A stretch of DNA of 64,000 nucleotides, taken from Klebsormidium nitens. Taxonomy: Eukaryota > Streptophyta > Klebsormidiophyceae > Klebsormidiales > Klebsormidiaceae. Below, in pieces: positions 45,201-58,300 of the stretch. The notes below the pieces were generated by a model. That model worked only from the letters and a program-made list of their open reading frames with translations. It was not told the origin of the DNA and did not search any database. The DNA is taken from the NCBI GenBank assembly GCA_000708835.1, contig DF237064.1, positions 124,001-188,000 of the forward strand, in the 5' to 3' direction. How positions within the stretch are numbered: position 1 is the first letter of the stretch; each line of letters starts with the position of its first letter. Position numbers and translations under genes: made by a program.

Positions 45201-48200
45201 CTTCAACTGCGACTAATCTGTGACTCGCCATATGGTTATGTGACCTTCCCTGCTTTTGATTCAGAGCCTGTGAACCACTGAACCTTCGGATTCCAACCTT
45301 CCCTTTCCTTCGTTTCAGACCCTGTGACTCGCGTGAACCTCTGAATCTGACCTTCCCTCTTTTTCGATCTCGGACCCGTGACTTTCAAAGTTATAGGAAC
45401 GTCACGGGGCCGGAGAAAAAGAGCCCACATAATCGTTCTCGGCGCCGACCTTGCAGATCCCCTCGCTCGATCGGACCCTGTGACTCGCTGTAATCTCGAA
45501 GCTTCCCAGCTACATCAAATAAGGAAACAAAAGAGAGGTTCCACGTACCTTACCCGTTCTCGACGCCATCGGGCTTCTTCTCCTTGAGGTGCTGCTCGAT
45601 GTGCTTGGCGTCCACGACCGTGAGGATGGAGTCGATCGTAAACAGGTCCTTGATGTCGTCACCCACGAAGGACGTCTGGAACAGAGAACAACAAAGCCCG
45701 TACTTCTGATCTGTGTTCAACTTTCCTTGCTCGAAAACTATCAGGCAGGAAGGAGTGTTTCGGCAGCTGAAACGAAACTGATCAAGTACACGTGCAGAAG
45801 CCGATCTTGGGCGGAGAAGCACACGTTTCTGAGCTTTTTGTGAGGTGTAAGTGAAACAAGCGGAAGACTGAAGAGAAGTCACGGCCTGGATGCCAAACGG
45901 ATTCACTTCTCACCTGAGCGACGGGGGCCGGATCTGCAAGCCCAGTGGTCTGCGGGACAGATAGTGATGGGATCAGGGGACTCAGACAAGTCCAATGCAG
46001 CAAGCCGTCTGCGAGAAGTGGCCGTTCCCTTGTGCAAGAGTTTCTCGGTTTCTCCACGAACTCAATCTACTGCACTTTTTAAACGCGGGCTGGCATGAGC
46101 GAATCCTTCTTCGTCCATGCACAATAAGCATTCAGGTGACGAATCTACAAAATGGCGCACCAAACATGCCGTGCGTGTCGAGTTGCTCAAAGGAACGGCC
46201 CGTTCATCAGCCGACCGAACGAAACAACGGTCAGACGCGCAGCGATTAGAGACTGCGCACCCTTCAAACGAACATGCGAAGTTTTTAGCGATAGACCCAT
46301 AAGAACGATTTGGCTTGTTCCAAAGCGCCGCAAGAAACGAGGACGGGGTCAGCCGTACCTCGATAATGATTGCGTCGAACTGGTTGCGCCGCGCAGCCAG
46401 CTTGGTTAGGATGCGGATGAGATCGCCCCGGACGGTGCAGCAGATGCATCCATTGTTCATCTCGAAGATTTCTGTACAAGGGAACAAGGGTAGTATTTTT
46501 AAGCGGGGGTCATGAACGCGTTCCTTTTGCGCTGGCTCAAATGCCGCTCCAAGAGAAGGCCGTCCAAAAGGTATCTTTCTTATTTTCGATAGGGCAGTCG
46601 ACTGTAGAATTTTGCTTTTGCAATCAACTCTAGCGGCTGAAATGACCCAAGATATGGCCGGTGGTGACTTGATGCGTCTTCCAATACGTGGAACTTATAA
46701 GTTGACAGCCGGACAAAGTTGCTCCGTCTGCAAAGGGAAAGGTTATAAGATAATGGGGACTAGGGTCCACGACCTTACTGACGACACGTAGCAGAAACAT
46801 TGTCGCAAACTGTTCGACGATTGAGCGCTTTCCGAGCTTTGGAAGTTTTGAGAAGTATCGCTGCACTCTGCATGGAAATCTGTTGGGCCTTCAGAAGGCA
46901 TATAAAGTCAAAGTCGTGTCTCAGCAAATCTAGTGTCAAGGACAGCAAAATCGATACCAAAACAGACCTGAGGACCGCCGTTACTGGGCTGAATCGATTT
47001 CTGGTGACCAAGGATCCGCCAAACCCACCTTCTTCCGTGTCAACGACCAGAGCGTCATCGATTCCAACCTCACCAAACCTGCAAAACAGAGCTTCAGTGC
47101 TTGGAGCAATCAGTTTGCATCTCGAAATTGTGACAGGAACTTCATCTTTCTCTTTGCAAATGTAGCAACGAAAGACACTAGGCTCCGAAAGGCAGATTGG
47201 AAGAAGCCAAAGGTCTTTGACAAAACTGGAAGACCACAGCAATGGGTCCAGTAGTATCCAGCACATCAAGCAAGGCCAATGAGATAGAAGCCCGGAGTTT
47301 TGGCTCAAAGATGCCCAACAAGGAGAGAGTCATTGAGGTAAGAAAGGCCAGTTTGGCAGAAGCCAACAGTGACTGGAAGGTGCGGGGCAAACGATAACGG
47401 CCCACGTACTCGATGAAGGCAAATAAGTGAGAAGCACTTTTTGGCTAAGAAGCCCAGACCTGTGAAGCCACCTAATTGTAAGCGAATGCTATTCATTCGC
47501 CCAAAGCAAACAACACACTGCAATAGAGATTCAGAATGCGGACGTTGCACTTACTCGTTCTCAATGATGGCAATCTTCATGCCATGGTTCTCCTTCAAAA
47601 CTGCAGGACAAAATCCATACCTCAGTGAGAGGAGAACCAGAGATAGCTTGAGTCCGCAAAGTATCAGCGTTATGGGGGTCGAAAGGTCTGGATTTGCAAA
47701 GAGGTGGCTCCATGGATTTCCTCTTGTACTTTGCAGGTACCTTCCCCAGGGGGCTTTGGAGACTCCTGTGGCCATCCCTTTGGCTGCCCATAGATTTTGC
47801 CTCTAGGTCTGTACAGCCAGACTTCCCAATCAATGCACAAGACACCATTTCAGCGGGGCTCGGAATCAGCCAATTGCACTCACTACAAAAGGATCTCAGG
47901 CATCCTTCAAACCCGCTGCAGCACGAGGCACCTGAATGCTTCTGCGTCGGAAACTAGAGCATCAATGGCGCCACCAGCCAATAACTTCTATCCGTTTTAG
48001 TGCATGACAGCTCAAAGCAGATGAGTAGCTTCGCATACATAGGCCTGCTTACTGCCGATCTAGGTGGTAGATAAGGACGAGGTGAGTCCAAGAGCATAAG
48101 AAGGGGAGAACCAGTTTCACTACTTTCAGAAAGCTGAATCCAATTTCCCTTTCGAAATTGTGCACAAGAAAGCTATGTAGAGTAGAATCAAACCACTTCG

Positions 48201-48391
48201 CTGCCCTCAAAGTGGTTTGCAGGACTGGAATCGCGACTTTCCGCCAGCTATGCGCTTGACTTGGAAATCCAGTGCGGTGCTCAGTACTTACTATAGTTGA
48301 TGAGAGTGGTCTTTCCTGCACCCAAGAAACCAGTAACCATAGTCACTGGGATCTTCTTGACCGCTGTACCATTGCCGTTCTGCGCCGCCAT
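42209..48391 (-). CDS. COG0523/CobW-family metal-chaperone GTPase
   Basis: Exons: 48391-48292, 47600-47555, 47078-47029, 46471-46359, 45949-45914, 45675-45554, 44642-44592, 44279-44217, 43821-43759, 43278-43145, 42794-42697, 42345-42209; about 337 aa. Seen: Walker A GFLGAGKTTL (residues 21-30), ILKENHGMKIAIIENE, EFGEVGIDDALV, GCICC metal motif (73-77), TTGLADPAPVAQ, VDAKHIEQHL, ADKILLNKIDLV as the G4-like site, and the C-terminal domain WLSTLLREKG ... GTDEKFVFQGVHMLMG ... RNLDREELNKSF. Family knowledge: these GTPases hand metal (often zinc) to client proteins. All junctions keep phase except exon 6 to 7: exon 6 ends in phase 2, while GTT GAA CAG in exon 7 wants phase 1. A tiny exon or unusual splice is missing there. 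The stop is TAG 42211-42209. Confidence 0.9.
45220..45500. repeat. Degenerate tandem repeat in a COG0523 intron
   Basis: Variants of CCTGTGACTCGC, GAACCTCTGAATC and GACCTTCCCTTTTT/CGTTTCAGACC recur about every 70 bp, at least four times. Diverged; it lies in the intron between exons 6 and 7. Confidence 0.7.
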
Positions 48392-49383
48392 CGTTCCAAG
48401 CTCGAGTTTTCCCCGGTTTCAAGCGAAGTACCCTTCAAACCCCGCAAGCGCTCGCTCACAAGACAGGACCGCAAAGGTTTCGAGTATGCACTGAGCTAGT
48501 AGCTGCAAAGCTGGCTGAATGCGACACAGTCCGCTCGTAGATTCGTATGCTTCTTTGAAGTGCGTGATGCAACACTTGACTCTGGAATGTAGACAACAGG
48601 AGGTCTTGATTCGACTTCACTCACAGCTCAAAAGCAGTCATAACACCTACTAGTTACGTAGTCAGCATAGGAATAGGTTCTGGCCTCGGTTGCTTTTGTA
48701 CCTACCTAGGCAGCTAGGCAGCCAGTGGCCACAGCGAGCGGAGCAATCTTCAAAGTACCGTAAACGTGGCCTCTACATGAGATATTGCTGACCACAAATC
48801 CGGTCCCACGAAGTTCTCATTCAATGGACGTGCATGGAGTGAACGTGTACCGGTGAAGCACATTACTACTTAGGTATACAGATTCCACTAGATTCGAGTG
48901 TACGGTAGGTACCGTATTGCTTCACCATGTACACACATAAACGCCATGTAGGTATCTATTTGCGTGGCAGGGCAAATCGAACTGTGGGCGCCAGACTGCA
49001 GCTAGCCGTTCTCGCACTCCAACCTTGTTGCCAATCGGCGAGAAAGCAAATTGGTTCATACACACATACACGATTGTAAGCAGAGTGTGGGCCATTTTGG
49101 GACTCGTGCATGAGCGGTAAGCAGATCCACGACGACCTTGCCGCTGGGGCAAACCAAGATATGCTGAAGATTCAACGAAAGGGACAACGCACGAATGGCA
49201 CTGATGAACGCGGACGCCAAATGAAAGCCATCGCTCAGCCTGGCATGCTGTACGCGAAGGATTCACATCTTTCCAAACTCCGTGAATTTCCACACGTTGT
49301 GTAACGGATATCAGCCAGCTTTTGACAAACGTTACGCTTCAGACAAATATATGTTTTGACAGATGACACGACCCTGGTCTTTG
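48392..49383. other. Intergenic region between KLHDC4-like and COG0523 genes
   Basis: About 1 kb on the shared minus-strand path. It holds the 3' UTR of the Kelch gene and the promoter of the COG0523 gene, whose ATG at 48391 has a good context (ACGATGGCGG). No other feature recognised. Confidence 0.6.
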
Positions 49384-52300
49384 TCACCTCCTTGACGGCA
49401 CTTTCTTTTTCTCCTTTGCTTTCAGCGCCGCCTTGGCGAGCTCCTCCTCCTCCGCTTGCTGCTCCTTTTCTAGCCGCTCTAGTTCCGTCAGCACCGGCCG
49501 CAACTCCTCGTAGCGCGCCTCCGCCAGCTCGAAGCCGTCCCTGCGCACACGAAAAACATACATCAGGGATTGAGAAAAGCAAAGGCGAGAGCGAAAGAGG
49601 TGCAATTATCTTTACCCTCGATGGAACACCGGCAAGTGCGTCCCGTTTGCTTTCGCCTCCTTTGCGACCACTGTTTTGAGAACGAGCGCGCTTGGGTTGT
49701 CGATGTGCCAAGGGGGGCGCATAAGGGCGGAGAAGCCCCAGCGGAACAGAGCGCAAGTAGTTCAGAGTGTGCACGTTTTCCGAGCTTCTAGGCCTTCACC
49801 TCAAAGAGAAGCTTTAGGCCTATCATTACCAGGGGCGGTGCTGTTTCCAGCGGATGACAGCCATCGTACAACTTTGCACCTTCTACGACTTCGAAATAGC
49901 AACAAAGATACTTTACTCCGTGGTGGCAAACATGCCACGCTGACCAGAAAAGATGTGCGCCAATGACCTGTCAATTGCAGTGTGGATTTCAAAGTGTCCA
50001 CGATATTCTGGTTAATTTGTCTGAAGCTCCAGGTTATCACTCTAGCAAACAAATCAAAGAATTTTACATTAAGGCAATGGCATTCTTACCTTCGAAGCTC
50101 CTTGCCCGTATGGCTAGTGATCTCGTACGCTTGTATTTGCCAGTGCTTCCCTGTCCGCGCGAAGAACTCCCGAAGGCTTTCTCCTGCCTGCAAAGTCCGG
50201 GGGTAGGCAGTCGCAAGCGATACAGACCATTGACAAAAACTTCCGAGCGCCAACATTTCGAATCTCGAGGCCTTTGCGTTTGCTTCTGAGTTGACCGCAG
50301 AATATGCGTCCGAGCTCACGTTGTATTTACAACCTCTTGGTGCGCAATCTTTCACTCTCTGATCGGAAATCAATAGAATGGCGTTACATCGTTACTGTAA
50401 ACTGTAAAGTGTAAACTGTACAGATCCAACTGATGAGCTCCTGACAATATCGTCCCTGGATCAGTAGCCAGATTTATCTGAGAAAAGCACATTCCTAGGT
50501 CAGCGATTACAGTCATCGCTTCTTCTGTTTACTCCTACATACACAAGCAGCAATTGCGGACGGCTCCGCCTTACCAGCGGCGTCCGGTCCGCGTCCTGCA
50601 GTCCGAGCTCCGACCGCAGCCTGTCCCAGCTCGATCTTCCGCTGCTTCCGCAACATCTTTCCGGCCTCAATCGCGCTTAGCAGATGAACACAGATTTCGG
50701 ACGGCTCTGAACTTACCAGTGGCGTCCGGTCCGCGTCCTGCAGTCCGAGCTCCGACCGCAGCCTGTCCAGCTCAATCTTCCGCTGCTTCCGCGACATCTT
50801 CCCGGCCTCAATCGCGCGGAGCGCCGCAGCTGCTTCTTCTCCGGCCGTCAGGGGGGCGGGCTCCTCGCCTTCCTCCTCGCTCTCCTGCAGAATCGTTTGG
50901 CTGGCATTGGGATTTGACTTTCTAGAAACTGCTCTCCGTCGATGGAGGATTGGCTGCAAACAACTTTCTTTATTGACGTCGTGGAGGACTTCTTGGGGGC
51001 GAGTCATCGCGGCCTCACGGTTGACTCCTCAGCAGAACGCGCAATCCAGGGCTCTCGGGAAGGGAATGACGTCGACCGCCATCCTGCTGAGGACGCAGTG
51101 ATCAGGAGGGACGAGCGGAGCATAATGCCAACGTTGTGTACTCTGATTCCGACTCAAATCGATTGCAACCAGGCAACCGCGGCTTAACAAGTTAGCAAGT
51201 GCGTGTCACCCTTGTCGTCCCCGCGGGATGCCTCGATGCGTTAGCGACAACTCAAATTGCTCAGTCCACCAGCTTCTACACAATCAGTGTCTTAGCCATG
51301 CAAACTTTTTCTTTCAAGTGCCTTTTGAACCACCGCGACGACAAAAAGTCAACAGATCACAAAATGTTATGGGTTGCACCACAAGAACGTGCAGAATCTT
51401 TCCCTAGGCAATGGAACGCCGCCCCGGGCTTTGGGCACCTCTGACGCTCACCTCGTTGTCACTGCTCCCTTCCTCCTCCTCCTCTTCGTCATCGTCGCTC
51501 TCTTCCTCGTCTTCTACCTCGACCCAGTCCGTCTCCGTGGCCTGCACAAGACCAATTTCGAATTCTTACATTCTCTCAGACCGACTAGGGACGGCTTCGC
51601 AGAGCAGCGACAAAGTCGAGATCCTGAAGACTGCGTGCGTCGCTGTTCGTCAGGTTCTGCTAGTGAAGCATAACCCCCACGCTGTAACCAGGAGAGTTAC
51701 GCCGCAGCTTATGTTGCAGCGCAAGCTGCAAAGGCCCTGAGTAGCGACGTGCCATTAGCCTGTTCCCCGGCGTCTAATGGGTCTTTACCGCCAGCAAATA
51801 AATTGAACTGCTGCCAGCAACTAAGCAACAAACTCCTGCTATTTCGTTTCCCGGATGAAGATGATCAAGAAGCACCAACGTATCGACGTGAACACACCGA
51901 CGAGACTGCTTTTAACAGATTAGGCTGGCTTTGAGCAATAGGCGGCTCAGAAAACCACATGACTATCGTACGCTCTGCACTCCAGGCCGCATCCAGGCTT
52001 TGGGCTAAACCCCTGAGCCCTCGAAACGTGCACCGTACACTGACGGAGCAACAACAACCATAGCGCCCAGTACCTATTTTTCGGCCTGATCACATCCATG
52101 ATCGCCGCTGACGTCACCTCATATGCTGACGCCATCACGCCCACAAAGAAAGCGGAGCGCGCACCTCGATAAGTTGCGTCCAGCCGTCGAGCTTGGCGAG
52201 GTCTAGCGTCCACAAATCGTCCAGCGTGATCTCCTTGTCGCCAGCCTCCATGATGCCGCCGTACAGCAGCAGCATGTTGCCGCTCACAACTAGAGATGCG

Positions 52301-55300
52301 TTGATCCGCCCGCAAGGAACGGAAGGCTGCAAAGAAGGAGAGATGAGATCTGGTCACGGATCGACGGGTGCCTCGTCCAGGATTACAGGAGAAATCAGGA
52401 GATTTGGGATTATGAGCGAGCAGGGGGCCTCCATTACAAATACGAGAGAAGGTAAGGAGTACAGTAGGTGCCCAAGGGTTGAACAAGCGTCGATGCATGC
52501 GAATTAAGCTGGATGCAGTAGCATAGAATCAGTAACATTTGATACGTTCCCTCTTCTCTCTACTAACGTGGAGAAAGTAGAGGTGGCAACGCTGCACAAC
52601 TCTCAAGGACGACAGAGTAACGGCTCCATTGCAAGCACTACCTTTCCTGCAGTCTATCAACGGACACGCACAGAATACGCAAGGGAACACACTGAGTTCT
52701 GTGCCACCTGTGTTGAGAGTCTTGGCCGAATCTCCGCTGAGCAAGAAGAAAGTCAGAACCCTGCAAAGCTTGCTCGACGAGCTTCTTGCAGATAGCACCA
52801 AGGATTTGCGAAGTCGGAGAAACAGATGGACTCGTCAGATGCTCACCGCATCTTCGCTTTGCTCGGCTTGCTCCTTCGATCGACTCGGAGCCTCCTCCGC
52901 ACCTCCCTTCGCTTCTTCCGCCTCGAACCGCTCCTCTAGTTCCTCGTCCAACTCCCCTAGAATCGCATCCGCCGACAACTCCTCCCCTCCGCCAGCGTCC
53001 TCCGGCGCGTCTTTTTCGGTTTCGGGGGGATCCGTTTCACCCGCTTTCGGACCGCCTGGCCCGACTCGCCTCTCTACCTCCTCATCCATTTCGCCCACTA
53101 TGTCGTCCAAGTCAATCTTCCCCACCCCTTCCCCAGCGTCCGCCACGTGTGCGTCCTCATCGTCCGCCACCTGGGCCTCCCCGGTAAACTGCCGGTCCAT
53201 CTCCTCGATTAAACTTTGTCCCTCTTCCGAGTTTTCCGCCGCTGCTTCGCTGCCCCCCGCAGCGCTACTCTTCAGCCCCCCTCGCTTCTTCTTCTTCTTC
53301 TTCGCTTTACTCGACACAACCTCCTCGACTTCTTCGTCCATCTCTTCGACTACCTTTTCTGCGTCAAAGTCGTCCCCGCTTTCCGCATCGTCCTCCTCTA
53401 CCTCTTTCTGGGCTTGCACTTTGGCGACCGGCTTGGACTTTGTTCGGCCTTTAGGGGCCTTCGGTTTTCGCAACTCTAGAGGGAACCTGATGCAGAGGGA
53501 AGTTCCATATGCGATCGGCCTTCTTACTCGAGCTGGCACTTACGTTAGCAGCGAGCAAACATCATAACCTCGACTGAAACAACCAATCGCTTGTTAGATG
53601 ACTGACAAAAGAACGGAAAATACCCTTAGATTGGACAAGTCGTCGTTTACCTCGATTCAACAATCATTTCCACGAAACAATGAGAAGAAGTAGGAATCTG
53701 ATGCAGCCGGGTTCATGCACGTTAATGTTGTATGCGGCTTTAGTGAAGTCTACTGGGATTCTAATAGAAGAGGTCTGAGGATCTCCGTGAAGTACGAATT
53801 GCTTTTGGCGAAGTAAGGAAGGCCATCCCGCCCCGACTCAACCACTGCCGAGCCAAAGAATAAGCTCAGGAGTAAACGATAGCGCGTGCTCACCATCGCT
53901 TATTGTCCATCTGAAAGATGAACATCTCGTTCAGAAACGTGCTCTTGAGGTCGTCCTTCTCCTTGTCCTCCGCATCGACCACGCCGCCAAACATGACCGC
54001 CCGCTTCTTGTGCACGCACAGGGAGAAGCCTGCTCGAGGGCCGGGGGGGCTGCCCTGCTTCTTGACCTGCACAAAAACAATAGAAAGACGGTTTAAAATT
54101 ATTCCGAAGCTTGTAGCTCGCGATTCAGATGAGGATGTTCCATTCCCGGTTCAAAAACTCCGGAAGGAGGCATGCGTGCTGCGGCGAGGAGTATTTGCCG
54201 CAGCACGCAACAAGTGCAGCAGGCAACACACGGCAACGTCCGGCGCCTTCAAAAAGCCTATGGCATAGAGCGGATGCGCATTGGCAATCGCTGCCAGGAC
54301 GGGTCGTCATGGTCACACTACCTGTAAGGTTCCGCGTCGACCGAATTGGCTGAGCGCTCATCTCCGGTCGTGACGACCAATTAGAACGCTTCGATGGATC
54401 AAGTGGGAGAAAAAGTACAGACCTAGTACAGATTTTAGCTGGACCGGTACTATCCAAAGCTGTACGCGGACCGGAGATGCAAAGCTGGCGAGCCAAGCAG
54501 TTTTCGGTCGACGCGGAACCTAAGGCTCTACAAACCCTCGGAATCTTGTCGTGTGGACCATGCAGGCACCCGAATATTTGTCAAGATTGAAGACCAAGTC
54601 TATATTCTCGAAATGGAGCATAGCGGCTCTGACATTGGCAAAAACCATGTGGCGACCACAGAGACTTGCATAGGTCACCATCACGGCCCGAGGCGGTTTG
54701 AAGCGTGCAGATGCTCGCCAAAATCCTCTTCCAGAGGGCGAAAACACTCACTTTGTTGACACTGAGCAATGATTGCTGCGACCAGAAAGTTGCAGAGTTA
54801 GACAACCTTGAGACGGCAACTGACAATCGCGGCAATAAGCCGCCCTTTTCTCAGTTAAGGTCTGCCAAGGGGTCTTCCCGAAGATTTCAAAGAAGGACTC
54901 GAGGAACAAGCACAAGCGCAGCTTGGAAATACCAATCCTTCCACATCTAAAGACGATAAAAATGAAGGGACTTGCGACATATAGAAGATGAGGTCTCCAA
55001 CAAGAAAAAAAATGTGGCGGAAGAGGTGTGCCAAGAGAAGCTATCACTGACCCGGGAAAGTGTCCACAAAAGGCGAAGCTTTTCAATAAGAACACGACCA
55101 CCAAAGTCTTCCTTCTCAAATTCAAAGAAAAATTCCATCTCAACCTGTTGGCGTTCAAATGTTGATAAGATAAGTGTCAACACGAATACGTTGGGCTGAC
55201 GTCTCTGGCTTTCTATCATACTTAGCAAGATTCAGCGACGAGCGTTTGAGGTATGAACTCAAAACGAACTGCTCCGTCTCAGGTAGACCCAAACCAATCG

Positions 55301-58300
55301 AATGCACAGGAAGTAGCCGCTTCCGGGCAACTTATGCCGCATGATTTCAACACTTCGCACTTACGCACTTGACAAATTTTGTCCGGGAAAATGCGCCTCT
55401 TTCAACTTGCAAGACCAACTTGCAACTCATCGAACGGTGCAGCAACTTCGAATCGGATAGGATGAAGTGGTCGACGTTAGAGAGACTGCCAGCATGAACG
55501 CAAACAACAGACTTGGACCCTTTCACGCGGTGTCTTTCTGATGAGCATGACGATTGACCATCGATGATGTGACGGCGTACGCGCAACGGCCGCGCCGTGC
55601 CGCTACTGCTCCGGCCATCAGTGGAAGTAGGAAATAGGGAGGCCAGTCCATTCTGAAGCGTACTCCTAGGAACGTCATCTGGGGCGTCAGAAAAGTCTCT
55701 TCAATCCTGGCTTCTTTGGTGCCAGATGCTCGACATCACAACCCAAATCAGTAAGCTTCCTGAGGAGGGACTAATACCAAGGGTGCATGGACAACACCAA
55801 ACCTACGGTGATGGAGTTGGCCACCATGGATTAAGTAAGGCACGATGAAAACACAGTGCAGATTCTTTCACCAACCGTGGCCATCTGCTTGTGATGAGCA
55901 GAGCAAGTCTGGCCATGACCTCTTATAACTCTTCGACATACTGTCCATGCACTTGGAACCTTGTCTCAGTCCCTGTAAAGTGTTTGTTCTCTAGTAGGTC
56001 ACGCTCTTCCTCGCTATGGGTAGAAAATCACACTTTCAAAACTTAACGACCATCTCGAGTGCAACTAGTGGTGGCTTCAGTCTCAACTGCCTCGTCTAAC
56101 AGAGTGTGCCAGACACCTTCCTCAAGGCCACCAGGATTTGACCCGCTACTTTGAAAATTACAGAAAGAGGGCGGAACAACGACACTTTTAACACGGTCTT
56201 TGACACTTCCCAGACTGGCAGCGTCATGAAGCTGACGGCTTTGAATAGCTTGTTCTTGTGCGGCGCAAGCTTTCCCGGTCTATCCAGAGCGCTATGCTCG
56301 AGATTCACCGAGAGCTCATGGAGCTGCGCTTGTTGAAGAAGGAAAGCAACGGAAATCCCTCAGATGCTCGCGCCAACCAACAACCTCTCCCACGCGCACG
56401 TGATTGGAGTCACTTGTAGGAATTCATTGGGGGCCGAGGGGGCGTGTAAACCGATCTAGATACGGTTATTTTTGGTAGCAGGCCGATCGAAAAGCTGGCT
56501 CCGCCGCATGCAGAGAGAGAAACTTGCCATTGGTGCAAAGTGCTAGCACGTCACAGCCAGGCGGACCATACGTGGATTATGAGATGCTTACAAAGATCTA
56601 CAACGGAGGGTAGAAGGGGTTTGCATGACGACCGGAATACGCCCTCGGTGCGAAGTACGGACGTGCTCAACACAACGGTCCATTATGGAAGCAAGCTTCC
56701 AGGTTGTTTGCTTCCAGCAGAAAGTTCACAAGAATCAAGTTTCCAACTGATGAGGCCTCCTGATCGGAAACCAATACTATATTGAGCCAGAAGCTCACAG
56801 CAGACATCGTCATTGCCACAACGCCAACAGAAGTGCGTTGGCACAATAACCCTTGCGCTTATTGCACCAGACAACGAATACCAAAACAGCGCTACAACAG
56901 GGCGCTTCAAAACCCCGTTACTTTGATGATTGCAATCAGAAGACGATACAAAGAAACAATACGACGAAGACGGGGCTTCGAAGAAACTCATTGGAGCCGT
57001 GGCAATCCGCTGGGCGTCGTCAACTCACCAGCCGCAATGCAAGTAGGCTGTAAGCACAGACGTCCATCTTACAGAAGCAGTATAAGCACTTCAATTTTTG
57101 TAGAGACACGGTCGAACAAACCGTCACCAAAAGCACCGTCCCTCGTTCAAGCCCGGCGTACCCAGGCCCTCATCCGAGAATGGCCCGTAACAAACACAAA
57201 CAGAAATGGTGCGACACTTCTGCTCCTCCTGATTCCCTTCTTTTGACAATTGATTATTGAGTACGTTCTGCTCTGGCCCAGTGCTTTATTGCAGCAGCCA
57301 AGGCGCAGCAAATCAACCTCGTTTGCCTTTATCGCCGACAACACCGTTGACTTTCTGACTCACCTTGTCACAGTTGCAGGTCCGCAGTTGCAGGTCCGCA
57401 GGTGCAGCCACCACATGTTCGCGACAACATTGCCTCGGGTAATAACGGACTTCAATCGCTTAGCCCTCTCGGTGAAAACGAGATGCTCTTTCAGGTGAGC
57501 TACTTACTCGAACGGCGGAGCGGAGGACGTTAGTTGCCGTGCCCCCCGTCTTTGGTCGCTTTGTAGTTCTCGAACCCCTCAAACCCTACAAGCCTCAAAA
57601 CCTCTAAATCCAGAAGTCCAAACTAAGAGGCTCACCTTTCCCCACGTGCACGTCCGCGGGTCCAGGTACCACCTGGCTGCGAGCACGTTGCCCTTTGCCT
57701 CCCCCATCTTTGAACGCCTCATTAGTCTCGAACCACTTAAACCCTAAAAGCGTCACAAAATCTTAAAAACAAAAATCCAAACTAAGAGGCTCACCTTCTC
57801 CCAGGTGCAGGTCCGCGGGTCCAGCCACCACATGTCCGCGAGAACGTTCCCCTTGTCGTGTCCCCCGTCTTTGGTCATCTTGTAGCTTTCGAAGCCCTCA
57901 GACCCAATAAGCCTCAAAACCCCTGAAACCCAAAAGTCCAAACAAAGTGGCTCACCTTCTCCCAGTTGCACTTCTACGGGTCCAGGCACCACAAGAACGT
58001 TGCCCTTGTCGTAGCCCCCGTCTTTTGAGGTCTGAAATCCCTCAAACCCTGTAAGCCTCAAAATCCATCAACCCCGAAATCTATACAAAGTGGCTCACCT
58101 TCTCCCAAATAAAGGTCCGCGGGTCCAGGCACCAGATGTCCGCGAGCACGTTGCCCTTGTCGTCGCCTCCCCCGTCCTTGCTGGCCTTGTAGTCCTTGAA
58201 GTAGCCGCCGTACAGGAACACCTCGTCGCCATTCAACGCCATCTGCAGGAACGATCGCAGTGCTTGGTCAGTTGCAGTCACAGGGCTTCCAGTGACCTCG

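Noticed and set aside
52629-53567. 312-codon plus-strand open frame rich in Ser, Pro and Ala
   Set aside because: It is the antisense shadow of the acidic insert exon of the KLHDC4-like gene (53486-52847).
56782-57246. 154-codon plus-strand open frame inside the large Kelch intron
   Set aside because: No recognisable domain, no splice partners and biased composition. Not supported as a gene.
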